Made by a program: the position numbers and the translations under genes. Below are positions 1-7,883 of a stretch of 64,000 bases of DNA, piece after piece. This stretch comes from Gammaproteobacteria bacterium (GTDB lineage: Bacteria > Pseudomonadota > Gammaproteobacteria > Eutrophobiales > Eutrophobiaceae). Where the stretch lies: positions 1 through 64,000 of the forward strand of contig JAPOQU010000019.1 in the NCBI GenBank assembly GCA_026710545.1. Direction: 5' to 3'. Positions within the stretch are counted from its first letter, which is position 1, and each line of letters starts with the position of its first letter. The notes below the pieces were generated by a model. The model searched no databases. It saw nothing but the letters and a program-made list of their open reading frames with translations, and had not been told where the DNA came from.

Positions 1-177
1 AAGGACTGCAACGCCGTATTGGCGCCGCTGTGTGGCTCCCTGCGGGCGGGCCAGGAAGCGGTCGCCCGCGGCGTTACGCCGCTTGGCAAGGACGCGCCAT
101 TCCCGGCGCGGCGTGCCTTGCGCTCAACCGCTTCCCGACCCACTGAACATGGCAATATCAGTTTGAAAGAGTACTAG
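1..177 (+). CDS. 3' end of an unidentified CDS (left edge)
   Basis: The frame beginning at base 1 is open for 58 codons and stops at TAG 175-177, two bases before the ATG of the VOC gene at 180. This is the spacing of two co-transcribed genes. Codon use resembles the neighbours. The visible C-terminal residues are Arg/Ala rich and end in Leu-Lys-Glu-Tyr. I do not recognise a family, and the upstream part is outside the window. Another frame is open to position 146, so the assignment rests on the operon-like spacing. Confidence 0.45.
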   Translation, partial: KDCNAVLAPLCGSLRAGQEAVARGVTPLGKDAPFPARRALRSTASRPTEHGNISLKEY

Positions 178-179
178 CA

Positions 180-1100
180 ATGCTGAAAACCATTCTAATG
201 GTAACCATCATGGCGGCCAACCTGTTCCAGGTGGAACAGGCGTACCGGGATGAGCTGGACTACAGGGTCGTTGACCGCGGCGCTGTCCCGGGTGAACTGG
301 CCGAAGCCTGGGACGCCGCCGGTATGACGGGCCGAGCATATATCACCCTGCAGCCCTCAAGCAACGAACCGGTTTACCTGCGCTTTATCGAAGAGACTTC
401 CGGGGCGCCGTTTGAACCCATGAAAACCGAGGGCTGGAACGCCGTGGAGATCCTGGTACAGGACCCCGATGCCCTGGCGCGGACCCTGGACCAATCGGAG
501 CATTTCAGCGTTGTCGGCCGGCCGCGTTACCTGACGGAACAGCAGAATATCAAGGCCATGCAGGCAATCGGCCCTGCCAACGAACTGATTTATTTCACCA
601 ATATCAGCGATCCGGAAAAGTCCGGATTCGGCCTGCACCCGGCCAGGTCGTACATCGACCGGGTTTTCATCATGGTCGTCGGCGCCCGCGACCATGACGC
701 ACTGGGCGAGTTCTACCGCACCGTCCTGGGCATGACGGTAACTGCCCCGATGCTGTACCGCATCGGTGTACTGTCCCGTGCCTACGGTATGCTGGTCGAG
801 ACCAGGCATGAACTCTCTATTGTGCAGTTGTCTGAACGTTTTTTGCTCGAACTGGACCGTTACCCGGACGCGGCAACTGCAAGGGATACCACCCCCGGCT
901 CACTGCCTCCCGGGATTGCAATGGTGACGTTTGAGGTGCGGGGCTGGGAGCCGGACCTGCCCTATATAGCCGGGCCGGGACAACAGTCTGCCTTCCCTTA
1001 CCTGGGGCGGCGCAGCGGCGTGCTTGTCGGGGCCGGCGGTGAGTACATAGAACTGGTTGAAGGCGCGACCGCGGAGCTACCAGGTGCCGGTCCGGATTAA
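180..1100 (+). CDS. VOC/glyoxalase-fold protein, probably two-domain
   Basis: This 306-residue protein belongs to the vicinal oxygen chelate superfamily by sequence character. The second half carries a typical beta-alpha-beta VOC unit, starting at a segment reading IDRVFIMVVGARDHDALGEF followed by Y-R-x-V-L-G-M. The first half looks like a diverged VOC module. VOC proteins are dioxygenases, isomerases, lyases or binding proteins, and I cannot tell which this is. There is no convincing signal peptide, although the N-terminus is hydrophobic. A GAAAGAG ribosome site precedes ATG 180. The next gene, a tandem alpha/beta hydrolase, overlaps its 3' end, so the two are probably translationally coupled. 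Confidence 0.75.
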   Translation: MLKTILMVTIMAANLFQVEQAYRDELDYRVVDRGAVPGELAEAWDAAGMTGRAYITLQPSSNEPVYLRFIEETSGAPFEPMKTEGWNAVEILVQDPDALARTLDQSEHFSVVGRPRYLTEQQNIKAMQAIGPANELIYFTNISDPEKSGFGLHPARSYIDRVFIMVVGARDHDALGEFYRTVLGMTVTAPMLYRIGVLSRAYGMLVETRHELSIVQLSERFLLELDRYPDAATARDTTPGSLPPGIAMVTFEVRGWEPDLPYIAGPGQQSAFPYLGRRSGVLVGAGGEYIELVEGATAELPGAGPD

Positions 1101-2760
1101 CAGGCGCTACGTTGATATACAGGGACGGCGGGTACATTTCCGCAGCGCCGGTACCGGGCCGGTCGTGCTGCTGCTGCACCAATCGCCCCAATCATCCGCG
1201 GCGATGATGCCCCTGGCGGAAAAACTGGTTTCCCGATATTGCGTGGTCGCGCCGGACAGTCCCGGCTTCGGCCTGTCCGACCCGCTGCCCATGGAAGAAC
1301 CGGGTATAGAGGACATTGCCGATGCGCTGGACGAGTTTACCGATGCCATACATCTCCCGCCGGCAGTGGTAATGGGGGTTCATACCGGCGCTGAGATAGC
1401 CCTTGAATTCGGCTTGCGCTACCCGGAAAAAGTAACATTCCTGCTTCTCGACGGCCTGGCATTGTTTACCGGAGAGGAAAGCGAGGAAATACTGGAGAAT
1501 TACCTGCCGCCGTTCACTCCGGACTGGGACGGGAGCCACCTCACCTGGCTGTGGGCGCGCCTGCGCGAGCAGGTGATCTTCTTTCCCTGGTACAGGAAAG
1601 ACCCGGGGTCACGTATGAACTATAACGTGCCTGACGCCGACTACATCCACAGCTGGTTCATGGACTTCATGTATGCCGGCGATAACTACCGCGGCGGGTA
1701 TGGCGCCGCATTCCGTTACTGCAACAGTTCATCAATAAAGGATGTCATTCCACCCGGCGCGGCCCTGTATCGCACCGGCGACGTGCTTGAGACACACCGG
1801 CAACGCCTCCCGGAACTGCCTGACCACGTATGGGCGGAGACCGTTCCACCCGGTCCCGGCAAACTGGATGATCGTATAATCGACCTGCTTGGCGAGTGGG
1901 TGGCCGACAATCAGCCTGATTGGCATTTTGAGCACCGTGTGTGCCGTTCAGGCGTCAAACCGGAACCGGACTACATCAGTATCGGTGAGCGGCAGATTGC
2001 CGTGACCAGAGCAGGCGATCCGTCTACGCCGTTGCTGCTGGTTTTGCATGACCTGGCCGGATCTGCGGCTGCAACCGGCGATCTTGTTTCCATTCTGGCC
2101 GAAACCCATCATGTCATCTGTCCCGACCTGCCCGGGCATGGTGAAAGCGATGTCCCGGCGGACGGCGGTTTTTCAATCAGCGCCGCGGCAGCCGGCCTGT
2201 CGGAACTTCTGAACCTGCTGGAGGCGGATCACTGCCGTATCTTGAGCCTGGGCGCGGGTTGCGTCCTGCTTCCCCCCTTGATCAGGGATAACCCGGAAAT
2301 CAATTTCCATGCCGGTATGCACAACCCATTGCTCCTGGACACAGCGTCACGGGCGGCATTGCACGATCGTTTTGCCCATCCCATTGAGCCCGATGACTAC
2401 GGAACGCATATTACGAGACTCTGGTATGCCCTGCGTGACGGGAGGTTGTTCTGGCCGTGGTATGAACCCGTTGCCGGGAATATTCGCCGTCATACTCCCA
2501 GCCTGGCAGCCGGGGACATTCACCAGTCGCTGTTTGACGCACTGAGATGCGGTAAAAGTTACCATCGGATCTGGCAGGCGTTTTTCTCAACCGATGTCGT
2601 TAAGGAAATAAAGGCATTGCCGCAACCGTTGTCGGCCACCATGAGCAACACCCATCCCTGCGCTGAAGACGCGCTTTCATTACTGGCTCAACTGCCGACA
2701 GTAACCTGCCGTGAGACCTCAGATGACTGGTCGGAAGTGATTGACGTACATTTCAGTTAA
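1084..2760 (+). CDS. Tandem (two-unit) alpha/beta hydrolase-fold protein, degenerate nucleophile elbows
   Basis: The protein has 558 residues if it starts at GTG 1084. That start has a GGAG ribosome site and matches the N-terminus of the paralogue at 6240-7880. A TTG at 1057 is also in frame. Two alpha/beta hydrolase units run in tandem, roughly 1-270 and 290-558. Each has the HxxP/HDLAG oxyanion-loop region and a PD(S/L)PGxGxSD strand-loop. At the nucleophile elbow, where G-x-S-x-G is expected, unit 1 reads G98-V-H100-T-G102 and unit 2 reads S388-L-G390-A-G392, so neither has the usual serine. Each unit has a cap motif P-D-x-x-G-(S/T)-H followed by an F-x-P-W-Y run (PWY at 168-170 and 458-460). 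The reaction is unknown. The protein could be a non-serine lyase or oxygenase-like enzyme, or a binding protein. Confidence 0.85.
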   Translation: MPVRINRRYVDIQGRRVHFRSAGTGPVVLLLHQSPQSSAAMMPLAEKLVSRYCVVAPDSPGFGLSDPLPMEEPGIEDIADALDEFTDAIHLPPAVVMGVHTGAEIALEFGLRYPEKVTFLLLDGLALFTGEESEEILENYLPPFTPDWDGSHLTWLWARLREQVIFFPWYRKDPGSRMNYNVPDADYIHSWFMDFMYAGDNYRGGYGAAFRYCNSSSIKDVIPPGAALYRTGDVLETHRQRLPELPDHVWAETVPPGPGKLDDRIIDLLGEWVADNQPDWHFEHRVCRSGVKPEPDYISIGERQIAVTRAGDPSTPLLLVLHDLAGSAAATGDLVSILAETHHVICPDLPGHGESDVPADGGFSISAAAAGLSELLNLLEADHCRILSLGAGCVLLPPLIRDNPEINFHAGMHNPLLLDTASRAALHDRFAHPIEPDDYGTHITRLWYALRDGRLFWPWYEPVAGNIRRHTPSLAAGDIHQSLFDALRCGKSYHRIWQAFFSTDVVKEIKALPQPLSATMSNTHPCAEDALSLLAQLPTVTCRETSDDWSEVIDVHFS

Positions 2761-2776
2761 GGAGACCGAATGTTGG

Positions 2777-2800
2777 GGGGACGGATTTAAATCCGTCCCC
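2777..2800. repeat. REP-like palindrome, GGGGAC family, copy 1
   Basis: A perfect 24-bp palindrome with outer GGGG/CCCC, an ACGGATTT arm and its complement. It lies between the stop codon of the tandem hydrolase and the convergent YciI-like gene. It belongs to a set of near-identical palindromes in this window, at 5323, 6211, 10551 and 50892. It could also act as a bidirectional transcript end. Confidence 0.85.
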
Positions 2801-2836
2801 AAACCGGTTACGCAGAAGCGCTAATCGCCCGGATTG

Positions 2837-3139
2837 TCACCAGATTCTGCCGCCGACCCAGCTACCTGCCACGCCTTTAAACTCATGTATGTCAACTTCC
2901 TGCCAGACACCGGCCAGGTAATAGGGATCGGTATCCACCATTGCGGTCGCTTCGTCAAGGCTGTCCACCTCGACTACCATCAGGCTGGCCACGGCAGAGT
3001 TTCCGTCCGGGCCCATTACAGGACCCCCAACCATTATTTTTTCTTCTACAGCTTCAATGTGCTTAAGATGATCCGCCAGGTTGCTTTCCCTGGGTTCAGC
3101 GCTGCCCTCGGCGTCTTTACAATATATTGATACCAGCAC
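2837..3139 (-). CDS. YciI-like protein
   Basis: This 100-residue protein has the small ferredoxin-like fold of the YciI/YCII family. Visible features are an N-terminal beta strand followed by R-x-x-N-L-A-D-H-L (the family's conserved His region), G-G-P-V-x-x-x-D-G-N, and V-D-S-L-D-E-A. I place the start at GTG 3139, where GGAGAAATATC supplies a ribosome site, because the open frame upstream has no family similarity. YciI proteins are small, often stand-alone domains linked to degradation of aromatic or halogenated compounds, and their activity is mostly unproven. The gene is divergent from the Tat-cupin gene at 3255. Confidence 0.75.
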   Translation of the reverse strand: MLVSIYCKDAEGSAEPRESNLADHLKHIEAVEEKIMVGGPVMGPDGNSAVASLMVVEVDSLDEATAMVDTDPYYLAGVWQEVDIHEFKGVAGSWVGGRIW

Positions 3140-3254
3140 GATATTTCTCCGGTGAGTTGAATGACGATTTATTACTTTATCACGATAAAACAACATTGCA
3201 CCATTGCGGGTAGTAAGTGTATTCTCCAACCAGTTTAACCAGGACACAGGATAG

Positions 3255-4253
3255 ATGAAGACACTCAGCAGAAGACAATTCCTCAGGCACGGGACGGTAA
3301 CGGCGGGTGCTTTGACCGTACCGTCATTTTTCATACCGGTTGCAAAGGCAACGGAAGAGCCCCACCGGATCATGACGACAGCCAATGCACCGTTCACATC
3401 CATTAAAGTGCTCGACACCGCGGCGATGCCCTGGTCGCCGCCCATCAATGAACTGGGCTGGAAAGCCAAGACGCTGTTCAGCAACCAGGACACGGGAGAC
3501 CACCTGGTGATCATCTGGGTGCCCATCGGCGCACCGGGCGGGCGCAACCATTACCACACCTTCCATGAGTGGGCCTATTGGCTCACGGGCGATTTCGTCA
3601 ACAATGAATACACCAGCCCCCTGCAGCGCATCGGCGACTTCCAGCAGTTCCGGGAAGGCGTATTCCTGGACCGCCCGGCCTACAGCCTGCACGGCGGCGA
3701 ACCGGGGCGGCTGGATTCCCAGGTTGGCGGCACCTGCCTGATCATGGAGGAAGGCGGTGAAACCATTTACGTGACCCCGGATGACAAGAATTATGACGAC
3801 GCCTGGAAACAGGTCAAACAATGGACTGTCCCCAGGATCATCGACACCATCAGCGAGCTTCCCTGGGAACCTTACGACGCGGCAGAAGGAATCGGCATCA
3901 AACGCCTGGCCGACGACCAGGTGCGCGGGTTCCGCGCGGTGATGTGGCTGCTGCCCGCCGGATGGAAAGCACCGGGCAACGGGCAATTCGGCAGGGCGCA
4001 TTACTATAAACAGGCCCACCAGTTCAACTACATCCTCAACGGCGACCTGCAACTGCAAAGCTGGTCATCACCGGAGGAGAAGGCGGAACAAATCAGGCTG
4101 ACAAAAGACTTTTACTTTGAAAAAGCGCCCATGGCCATCTCCGGCCTGGCAGACGGCACGGTCAGCGAAACCGGTTGCGTCTGGCTGCAGGTGACCTATG
4201 CCAGGGGTACGTCGATACCCAACATTCCCATCGAGGATGCGGTGTATATTTGA
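3255..4253 (+). CDS. Tat-exported bicupin protein
   Basis: The protein has 332 residues. It begins with a twin-arginine signal (S-R-R-Q-F-L at 5-10, then a hydrophobic stretch ending near A30-K-A), so it should be exported folded to the periplasm. The mature part has two cupin-like halves. The first carries a metal-binding cluster H99-Y-H101-x-x-H104-E105-W-A-Y followed by L-x-G-D-F. The second contains a Y-Y-K-Q-A-H-Q-F-N-Y-I-x-x-G-D-L segment. It is clearly homologous to the Sec-type protein at 24494-25489 (shared HYHxxHEWAYxLxGDF and FLDRPAYSLHGG-like motifs). The enzymatic function is unknown. A dioxygenase, isomerase or metal-binding role is possible. Confidence 0.8.
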   Translation: MKTLSRRQFLRHGTVTAGALTVPSFFIPVAKATEEPHRIMTTANAPFTSIKVLDTAAMPWSPPINELGWKAKTLFSNQDTGDHLVIIWVPIGAPGGRNHYHTFHEWAYWLTGDFVNNEYTSPLQRIGDFQQFREGVFLDRPAYSLHGGEPGRLDSQVGGTCLIMEEGGETIYVTPDDKNYDDAWKQVKQWTVPRIIDTISELPWEPYDAAEGIGIKRLADDQVRGFRAVMWLLPAGWKAPGNGQFGRAHYYKQAHQFNYILNGDLQLQSWSSPEEKAEQIRLTKDFYFEKAPMAISGLADGTVSETGCVWLQVTYARGTSIPNIPIEDAVYI

Positions 4254-4318
4254 CGCTCCCTCTAACCGGCGGGCGTCCGGGACAAGTATTTCCACCTAAT
4301 ACAAGTCAAATATGCATT

Positions 4319-5299
4319 TCAGTCATGCGAATGATGGTGATGCTTGTGCGTATGCCAGTGGCTGTGCTTGTGGCCGTCGGTTTCCGGTTCGTTGTCCGGA
4401 AATTCCGGGCCGCGTAATTTCTGCGTCTGCTCGAAGTCTTCCGGGCCGTGCGGGTGGTTGTGGGAATGGCTGACCATCCACTTGTATAACAGCGGGTCGC
4501 GCTGGTAGACGCGGGCCGCGGCGCGGGTCTGGTTCTCCTGCGGCGTCGACCAGGGGTTGTAGTGAAAGTAATTGAACAGCTTCGAGTCCACCCTGCCCAG
4601 GGCGATACAGCCGAACTCCGAGGCAAACGCGCCGTGGTTGATATATGCCGGGCGCCAGAAATAGCCGCCCGTGGGAATGTCGCCGAACTGCATCATCCAC
4701 GAGGTGCCCCACAGGTGGTAGGACTCTTCCGCGCAGTCATGGTAGGAAATGTTGTCCTGGTAGAACGCCGGCGTCATGCAGTAGATGAACGTCATGGCGT
4801 GTGAAATCGGGTTGTAGTTGAGCAGCTTGATCATCACGCCGGATGCGACCGCGGGTTTGACGATGTTGCCCGGGACCCAGGTTATGTCCAGGTAGGAATC
4901 GACGTCGTGGTACAGGTTCGTATGGGCAAGATGATGATGTTCGGTAGCTTCGACCAGGCTGGGCTCGCCCGTGTTATACATCATCAGCACGATTGCGCCC
5001 TGTTCCGATTTGATCGCGGGCATGGCATAGCCCGCCGGCACGAAGAAATAATGACCCTTGCGCACCGTCCTGTCATCCAGTTGCAGTTCTCCCTCGACCA
5101 CCATTATTTCCCATTCCGACCAGGAAAATCCGGGCGGCTGGCTGTAACCGCCATCCAGTTGTACCGTCATGGTGCAGGCGCCGGTATCGCCATCCATGCT
5201 CAGCATCTTGTAGTGCATGTCCCGGCCGAAACCCGGCAGCAGCATTCTCTTGAACGTAACGTCCCGGTCGACAAAGGGTTCTATGTGTGGGCGCGCCAT
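4319..5299 (-). CDS. Cytoplasmic bicupin with histidine-rich C-terminal tail
   Basis: This 326-residue protein has no signal peptide. The first cupin half contains W-S-E-W-E-I-M-V-V-E-G-E-L followed by G-H-Y-F-F-V-P-A-G. The second half has D-C-A-E-E-S-Y-H-L-W-G-T and R-P-A-Y-I-N-H-G, both typical cupin beta-barrel segments. The last 20 or so residues are dominated by His (about 10), which suggests a metal-storage or metal-delivery tail. The gene is the last of a minus-strand run: FAD oxidase, tandem hydrolase, DUF3598-like protein, small protein, this gene. That context suggests a catabolic enzyme rather than a regulator. The substrate is unknown. Confidence 0.8.
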   Translation of the reverse strand: MARPHIEPFVDRDVTFKRMLLPGFGRDMHYKMLSMDGDTGACTMTVQLDGGYSQPPGFSWSEWEIMVVEGELQLDDRTVRKGHYFFVPAGYAMPAIKSEQGAIVLMMYNTGEPSLVEATEHHHLAHTNLYHDVDSYLDITWVPGNIVKPAVASGVMIKLLNYNPISHAMTFIYCMTPAFYQDNISYHDCAEESYHLWGTSWMMQFGDIPTGGYFWRPAYINHGAFASEFGCIALGRVDSKLFNYFHYNPWSTPQENQTRAAARVYQRDPLLYKWMVSHSHNHPHGPEDFEQTQKLRGPEFPDNEPETDGHKHSHWHTHKHHHHSHD

Positions 5300-5322
5300 G
5301 TCGTTTCTCCTGTGTTTGCCAA

Positions 5323-5347
5323 GGGGACAGAATTGAATTCTGTCCCC
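5323..5347. repeat. REP-like palindrome, GGGGAC family, copy 2
   Basis: A 25-bp palindrome: GGGGACAGAATT, central G, then the exact complement. It lies in the gap between the small-protein gene (5357) and the downstream cupin gene (5299) of the minus-strand run. A hairpin here could give differential expression of the two genes. Confidence 0.85.
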
Positions 5348-5356
5348 GGAAATTTG

Positions 5357-5647
5357 TTACTCACCATCAACGCCGTACTTCCAGACCACCCGGTCTTCCC
5401 TTCCCTCCGGTTTGACCGGCAGGTCCTCGCGTTTAATCTTTACCTTCTGGTCGCCATCGGCGTTAAAACCGCGCAGGGAAATCCGGTCAAAGAATTCCTC
5501 GTACCATTTTGCCCGCGCCGGCGCCAGGTCGCTCATCTGCCTGTCGATTTTTGCGAAGCGCTGCTCCTGCTCGGCGAGTTCTTCCCGTATCCATTCTTCT
5601 TCCTCTTTGCTGCGTTCGTGGTCTATGAACAGGTTTTTGAAAGTCAT
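5357..5647 (-). CDS. Small charged protein of unknown function
   Basis: This 96-residue protein has no recognised domain. Residues 10-50 are rich in Glu, Arg and Lys with a probable helical pattern (E-E-E-E-W-I-R-E-E-L-A-E-Q-E-Q-R). The C-terminus is basic and ends with Val-Trp-Lys-Tyr-Gly-Val-Asp-Gly-Glu. ATG 5647 has an AGAGAG ribosome site. The gene lies between the DUF3598-like gene and the His-tailed cupin on the same strand, so it is probably part of that operon. Confidence 0.65.
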   Translation of the reverse strand: MTFKNLFIDHERSKEEEEWIREELAEQEQRFAKIDRQMSDLAPARAKWYEEFFDRISLRGFNADGDQKVKIKREDLPVKPEGREDRVVWKYGVDGE

Positions 5648-5683
5648 TGCTTTATTCTCTCTGAAGTTTCCCGCGTATTGTAA

Positions 5684-6187
5684 TCAAAAAACGGCAACGT
5701 CGGCATAGTCCGCCTCTTTGTTGTCGTAGGCCCGCCAGTCCGCGCTGACGCGCTGCTCATCAACCAGGGTGCGCTGGAACAACCGCCCCTGGCGGAACCA
5801 CTGCCATACCCTGGCCCTGTATCGGCCGCAATCACTGATCTGTATCATCTCATAGAGATACAGGTCCGGCTCATTATTCCGGGTCCAGTGCAGCATGATG
5901 GTCCTGTTGTTTTCATCCAGCGGCACCGCCGCCGCCCAGCCGGTGATTTCCGTATAAAACACCAGACGGTCCTCCTTGACGATAGCCGGAAAATCCCGGG
6001 TATCTTTTTTGCCGTCCGCCCAGAAATAATAATTGGTCTGGTGGTAGTCGTTATCACCGGCCAGGCGGCAAAGCAACCTGGATTTATGTTCATCAATCCT
6101 GTTGCCGGAAATATCCAAGTAACGGTAATAGCCGTCCCATACGCCTTCGTGACGCGCCAGTAGCGGCATCTTTTCTCTAAGTGACAT
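5684..6187 (-). CDS. DUF3598/lipocalin-like small protein
   Basis: The protein has about 167 residues from ATG 6187; a TTG one codon upstream is also possible. The opening P-L-L-A-R-H-E-G-V-W-D-G-Y-Y-R-Y and the later N-N-E-P-D-L-Y-L-Y-E-M-I-Q-I-S-D are, from memory, characteristic of DUF3598-like calycin-fold proteins, which make small ligand-binding beta barrels. There is no signal peptide. It sits directly downstream of the tandem hydrolase gene, with a REP-like palindrome in the gap. A role in binding or converting the pathway's hydrophobic intermediate is an inference. Confidence 0.65.
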   Translation of the reverse strand: MSLREKMPLLARHEGVWDGYYRYLDISGNRIDEHKSRLLCRLAGDNDYHQTNYYFWADGKKDTRDFPAIVKEDRLVFYTEITGWAAAVPLDENNRTIMLHWTRNNEPDLYLYEMIQISDCGRYRARVWQWFRQGRLFQRTLVDEQRVSADWRAYDNKEADYADVAVF

Positions 6188-6210
6188 CAAATTCCTCCTC
6201 TTCGCTCGCC

Positions 6211-6234
6211 GGGGACAGAATTAATTCTGTCCCC
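6211..6234. repeat. REP-like palindrome, GGGGAC family, copy 3
   Basis: A perfect 24-bp palindrome, GGGGACAGAATT plus its complement, extendable by CC/GG to 28 bp. It lies between the tandem-hydrolase stop (6240) and the DUF3598-like start (6187) on the minus strand. Confidence 0.85.
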
Positions 6235-6239
6235 GGATG

Positions 6240-7880
6240 TCAGACAGCAACATTGAAATCCCGGCCCGGAAGGCTGCGCCGGCAGACCTCCGCCAGCGGG
6301 TCCGTTTCCGTGATGCACAGATCCACAGCACAGTTCAGTGTATCCAGGCGCGCTGCCAAAGGATAGTTTATTACCTCTTGCCGGAGTTCGTTTGCAGCAG
6401 GTTGCGCCTGCCAGAACTCCGTAACGCACGCGCTGAGGTATTCCGCATCCAGGTTGGGTCGTCCGGGCAGGGCATGGCCGGCATCCCTCGCATACCAGGG
6501 CCAGAACATCTGCCGGTCCCGTAACCAGTGCCAGGTCTTCAGCAGGTGTGAGCCTTCGGCATCCGGCCTGAAATCAGGGAAAAACCTTTCGTGTTCCCAT
6601 GCTCCGGCGAGCGCGCCGTAAGCAACCGGATTGACCAGTTTCAATGCCTGCACGGAGCGCCCCAACCGTGTCGCCAGCTCAACGGCAACGGCCGCGCTGT
6701 CTTTTTCGGCCAGGATCCCGAACCTGTTCCAGCCCAGGGAAGCAACCAGTTCAGCCAGCGCTTCCACTGACCCGTCAATTCCTTGCCGGCCCTGTTCGGG
6801 CCGGTATGACAGCCCGTGTCCCGGCAGGTCGGGGGCAATAACATGGTATTGTCCGGACAGGGACTCGACCCGTGCGGACAGGGAACGCCCGGAACTGCCG
6901 ATATCGTGCAACACCAGCATGGGAGGCAGTTGCCCGTCGCCTGCCGATAAGTAATGGCGCTGCCCCCCGTCCAGGTCGAGAAAGCCTTTTCCTGTGCTGC
7001 CCGTCCTGACTGCACGCCTGATTTGGCAATCCCCGCCGCGCGCCGGCGCCAGCCGTTCAGTGAATATGCTCCTGAATGCCTCGATGCGCTGTCCGCGGGT
7101 GGGGCCTTTATGCAGCATGGTGAAATTATCCGGCCACTCCACCGAGTCGAAGCGGTCGGTATAAGGCTTCAGGATACTGCCCTGCCAGCGCATGATGATG
7201 ACCGGAACCGTAATGGGCTGCAGCCGCTCCATCTTTTCGTTGGCAAACGCGGCCCGGTAGGCCCGGTCATAGTCCTTTCCCGCCTGCAGGAACTCCATGG
7301 CCATCTGGTGTACTACTGCGGTATTGACGCCGCCTGCCGGCAGGCGGGTTTGGGGAGTTGTCCGGTGCCATGGAAAAAACATGCATTGGTCCCGGGCCAC
7401 CGACCAGGTCCTGGTCAAATGGCTGCCGGTCGCATCCGGGGTCAAATCGGGGAAATACCCGGATACGATGCCGTCCCTTTCTTCATCGGTAAAATGAGCG
7501 GCATTGTCCAGGATGAGGTATTCCACCCTGGCGCCGTAGGTCTTGCTGAACTCTATGGCAATTTGCGCGCCCGTTGCCGTCCCGTACAGGCCGAAACTTT
7601 CCAGGCCCAGACGCCTGGTAAACGAATACAGTGCAGCTACGTATCCCGCCAGATCTTCGGCCGGTTCCGCCAGGGGGTCGGACCAGCCGTAACCCGGCGT
7701 GTCGGGCGCGATAACCGTGTTGAATTCCGCTGCGACCCTGATGAACGGCAGCAGGGCGGCGGAGGACATGGGTGAAGCATGCAACATGACCAGGGCCGGC
7801 CCCGTCCCGGCGCTGCGGAAATGGACGAGTCGCGGACGCTCTTCGCCGCCGACGTTGACGTAATCCTGTTTGACCTGCAT
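6240..7880 (-). CDS. Tandem (two-unit) alpha/beta hydrolase-fold protein, degenerate nucleophile elbows (paralogue)
   Basis: This 546-residue protein is collinear with the protein at 1084-2760 (both share V-H-F-R-S-A-G-T-G-P near the N-terminus). It has two alpha/beta hydrolase units. The nucleophile elbow reads G100-T-A102-T-G104 in unit 1 and A391-E-K393-D-S395 in unit 2, so neither offers a serine at the central position. The cap motif P-D-x-x-G-S-H-L plus F-x-P-W-(H/Y) is present in both units (PWH 170-172, PWY 461-463). The gene starts four bases after the FAD oxidase stop, so the two are translationally coupled. Function is unknown, as for the paralogue. Confidence 0.85.
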   Translation of the reverse strand: MQVKQDYVNVGGEERPRLVHFRSAGTGPALVMLHASPMSSAALLPFIRVAAEFNTVIAPDTPGYGWSDPLAEPAEDLAGYVAALYSFTRRLGLESFGLYGTATGAQIAIEFSKTYGARVEYLILDNAAHFTDEERDGIVSGYFPDLTPDATGSHLTRTWSVARDQCMFFPWHRTTPQTRLPAGGVNTAVVHQMAMEFLQAGKDYDRAYRAAFANEKMERLQPITVPVIIMRWQGSILKPYTDRFDSVEWPDNFTMLHKGPTRGQRIEAFRSIFTERLAPARGGDCQIRRAVRTGSTGKGFLDLDGGQRHYLSAGDGQLPPMLVLHDIGSSGRSLSARVESLSGQYHVIAPDLPGHGLSYRPEQGRQGIDGSVEALAELVASLGWNRFGILAEKDSAAVAVELATRLGRSVQALKLVNPVAYGALAGAWEHERFFPDFRPDAEGSHLLKTWHWLRDRQMFWPWYARDAGHALPGRPNLDAEYLSACVTEFWQAQPAANELRQEVINYPLAARLDTLNCAVDLCITETDPLAEVCRRSLPGRDFNVAV

Positions 7881-7883
7881 GGA

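Noticed and set aside
4907-5683. Plus-strand open frame (258 codons) over the cupin and small-protein genes
   Set aside because: It crosses two minus-strand genes and a palindrome. No motif and no ribosome site.
7326-7347. CCGCCTGCCGGCAGGCGG palindrome inside the second tandem hydrolase gene, considered as an inserted REP
   Set aside because: The paralogue has the same number of residues between flanking motifs, so nothing has been inserted. Chance GC-rich palindrome.
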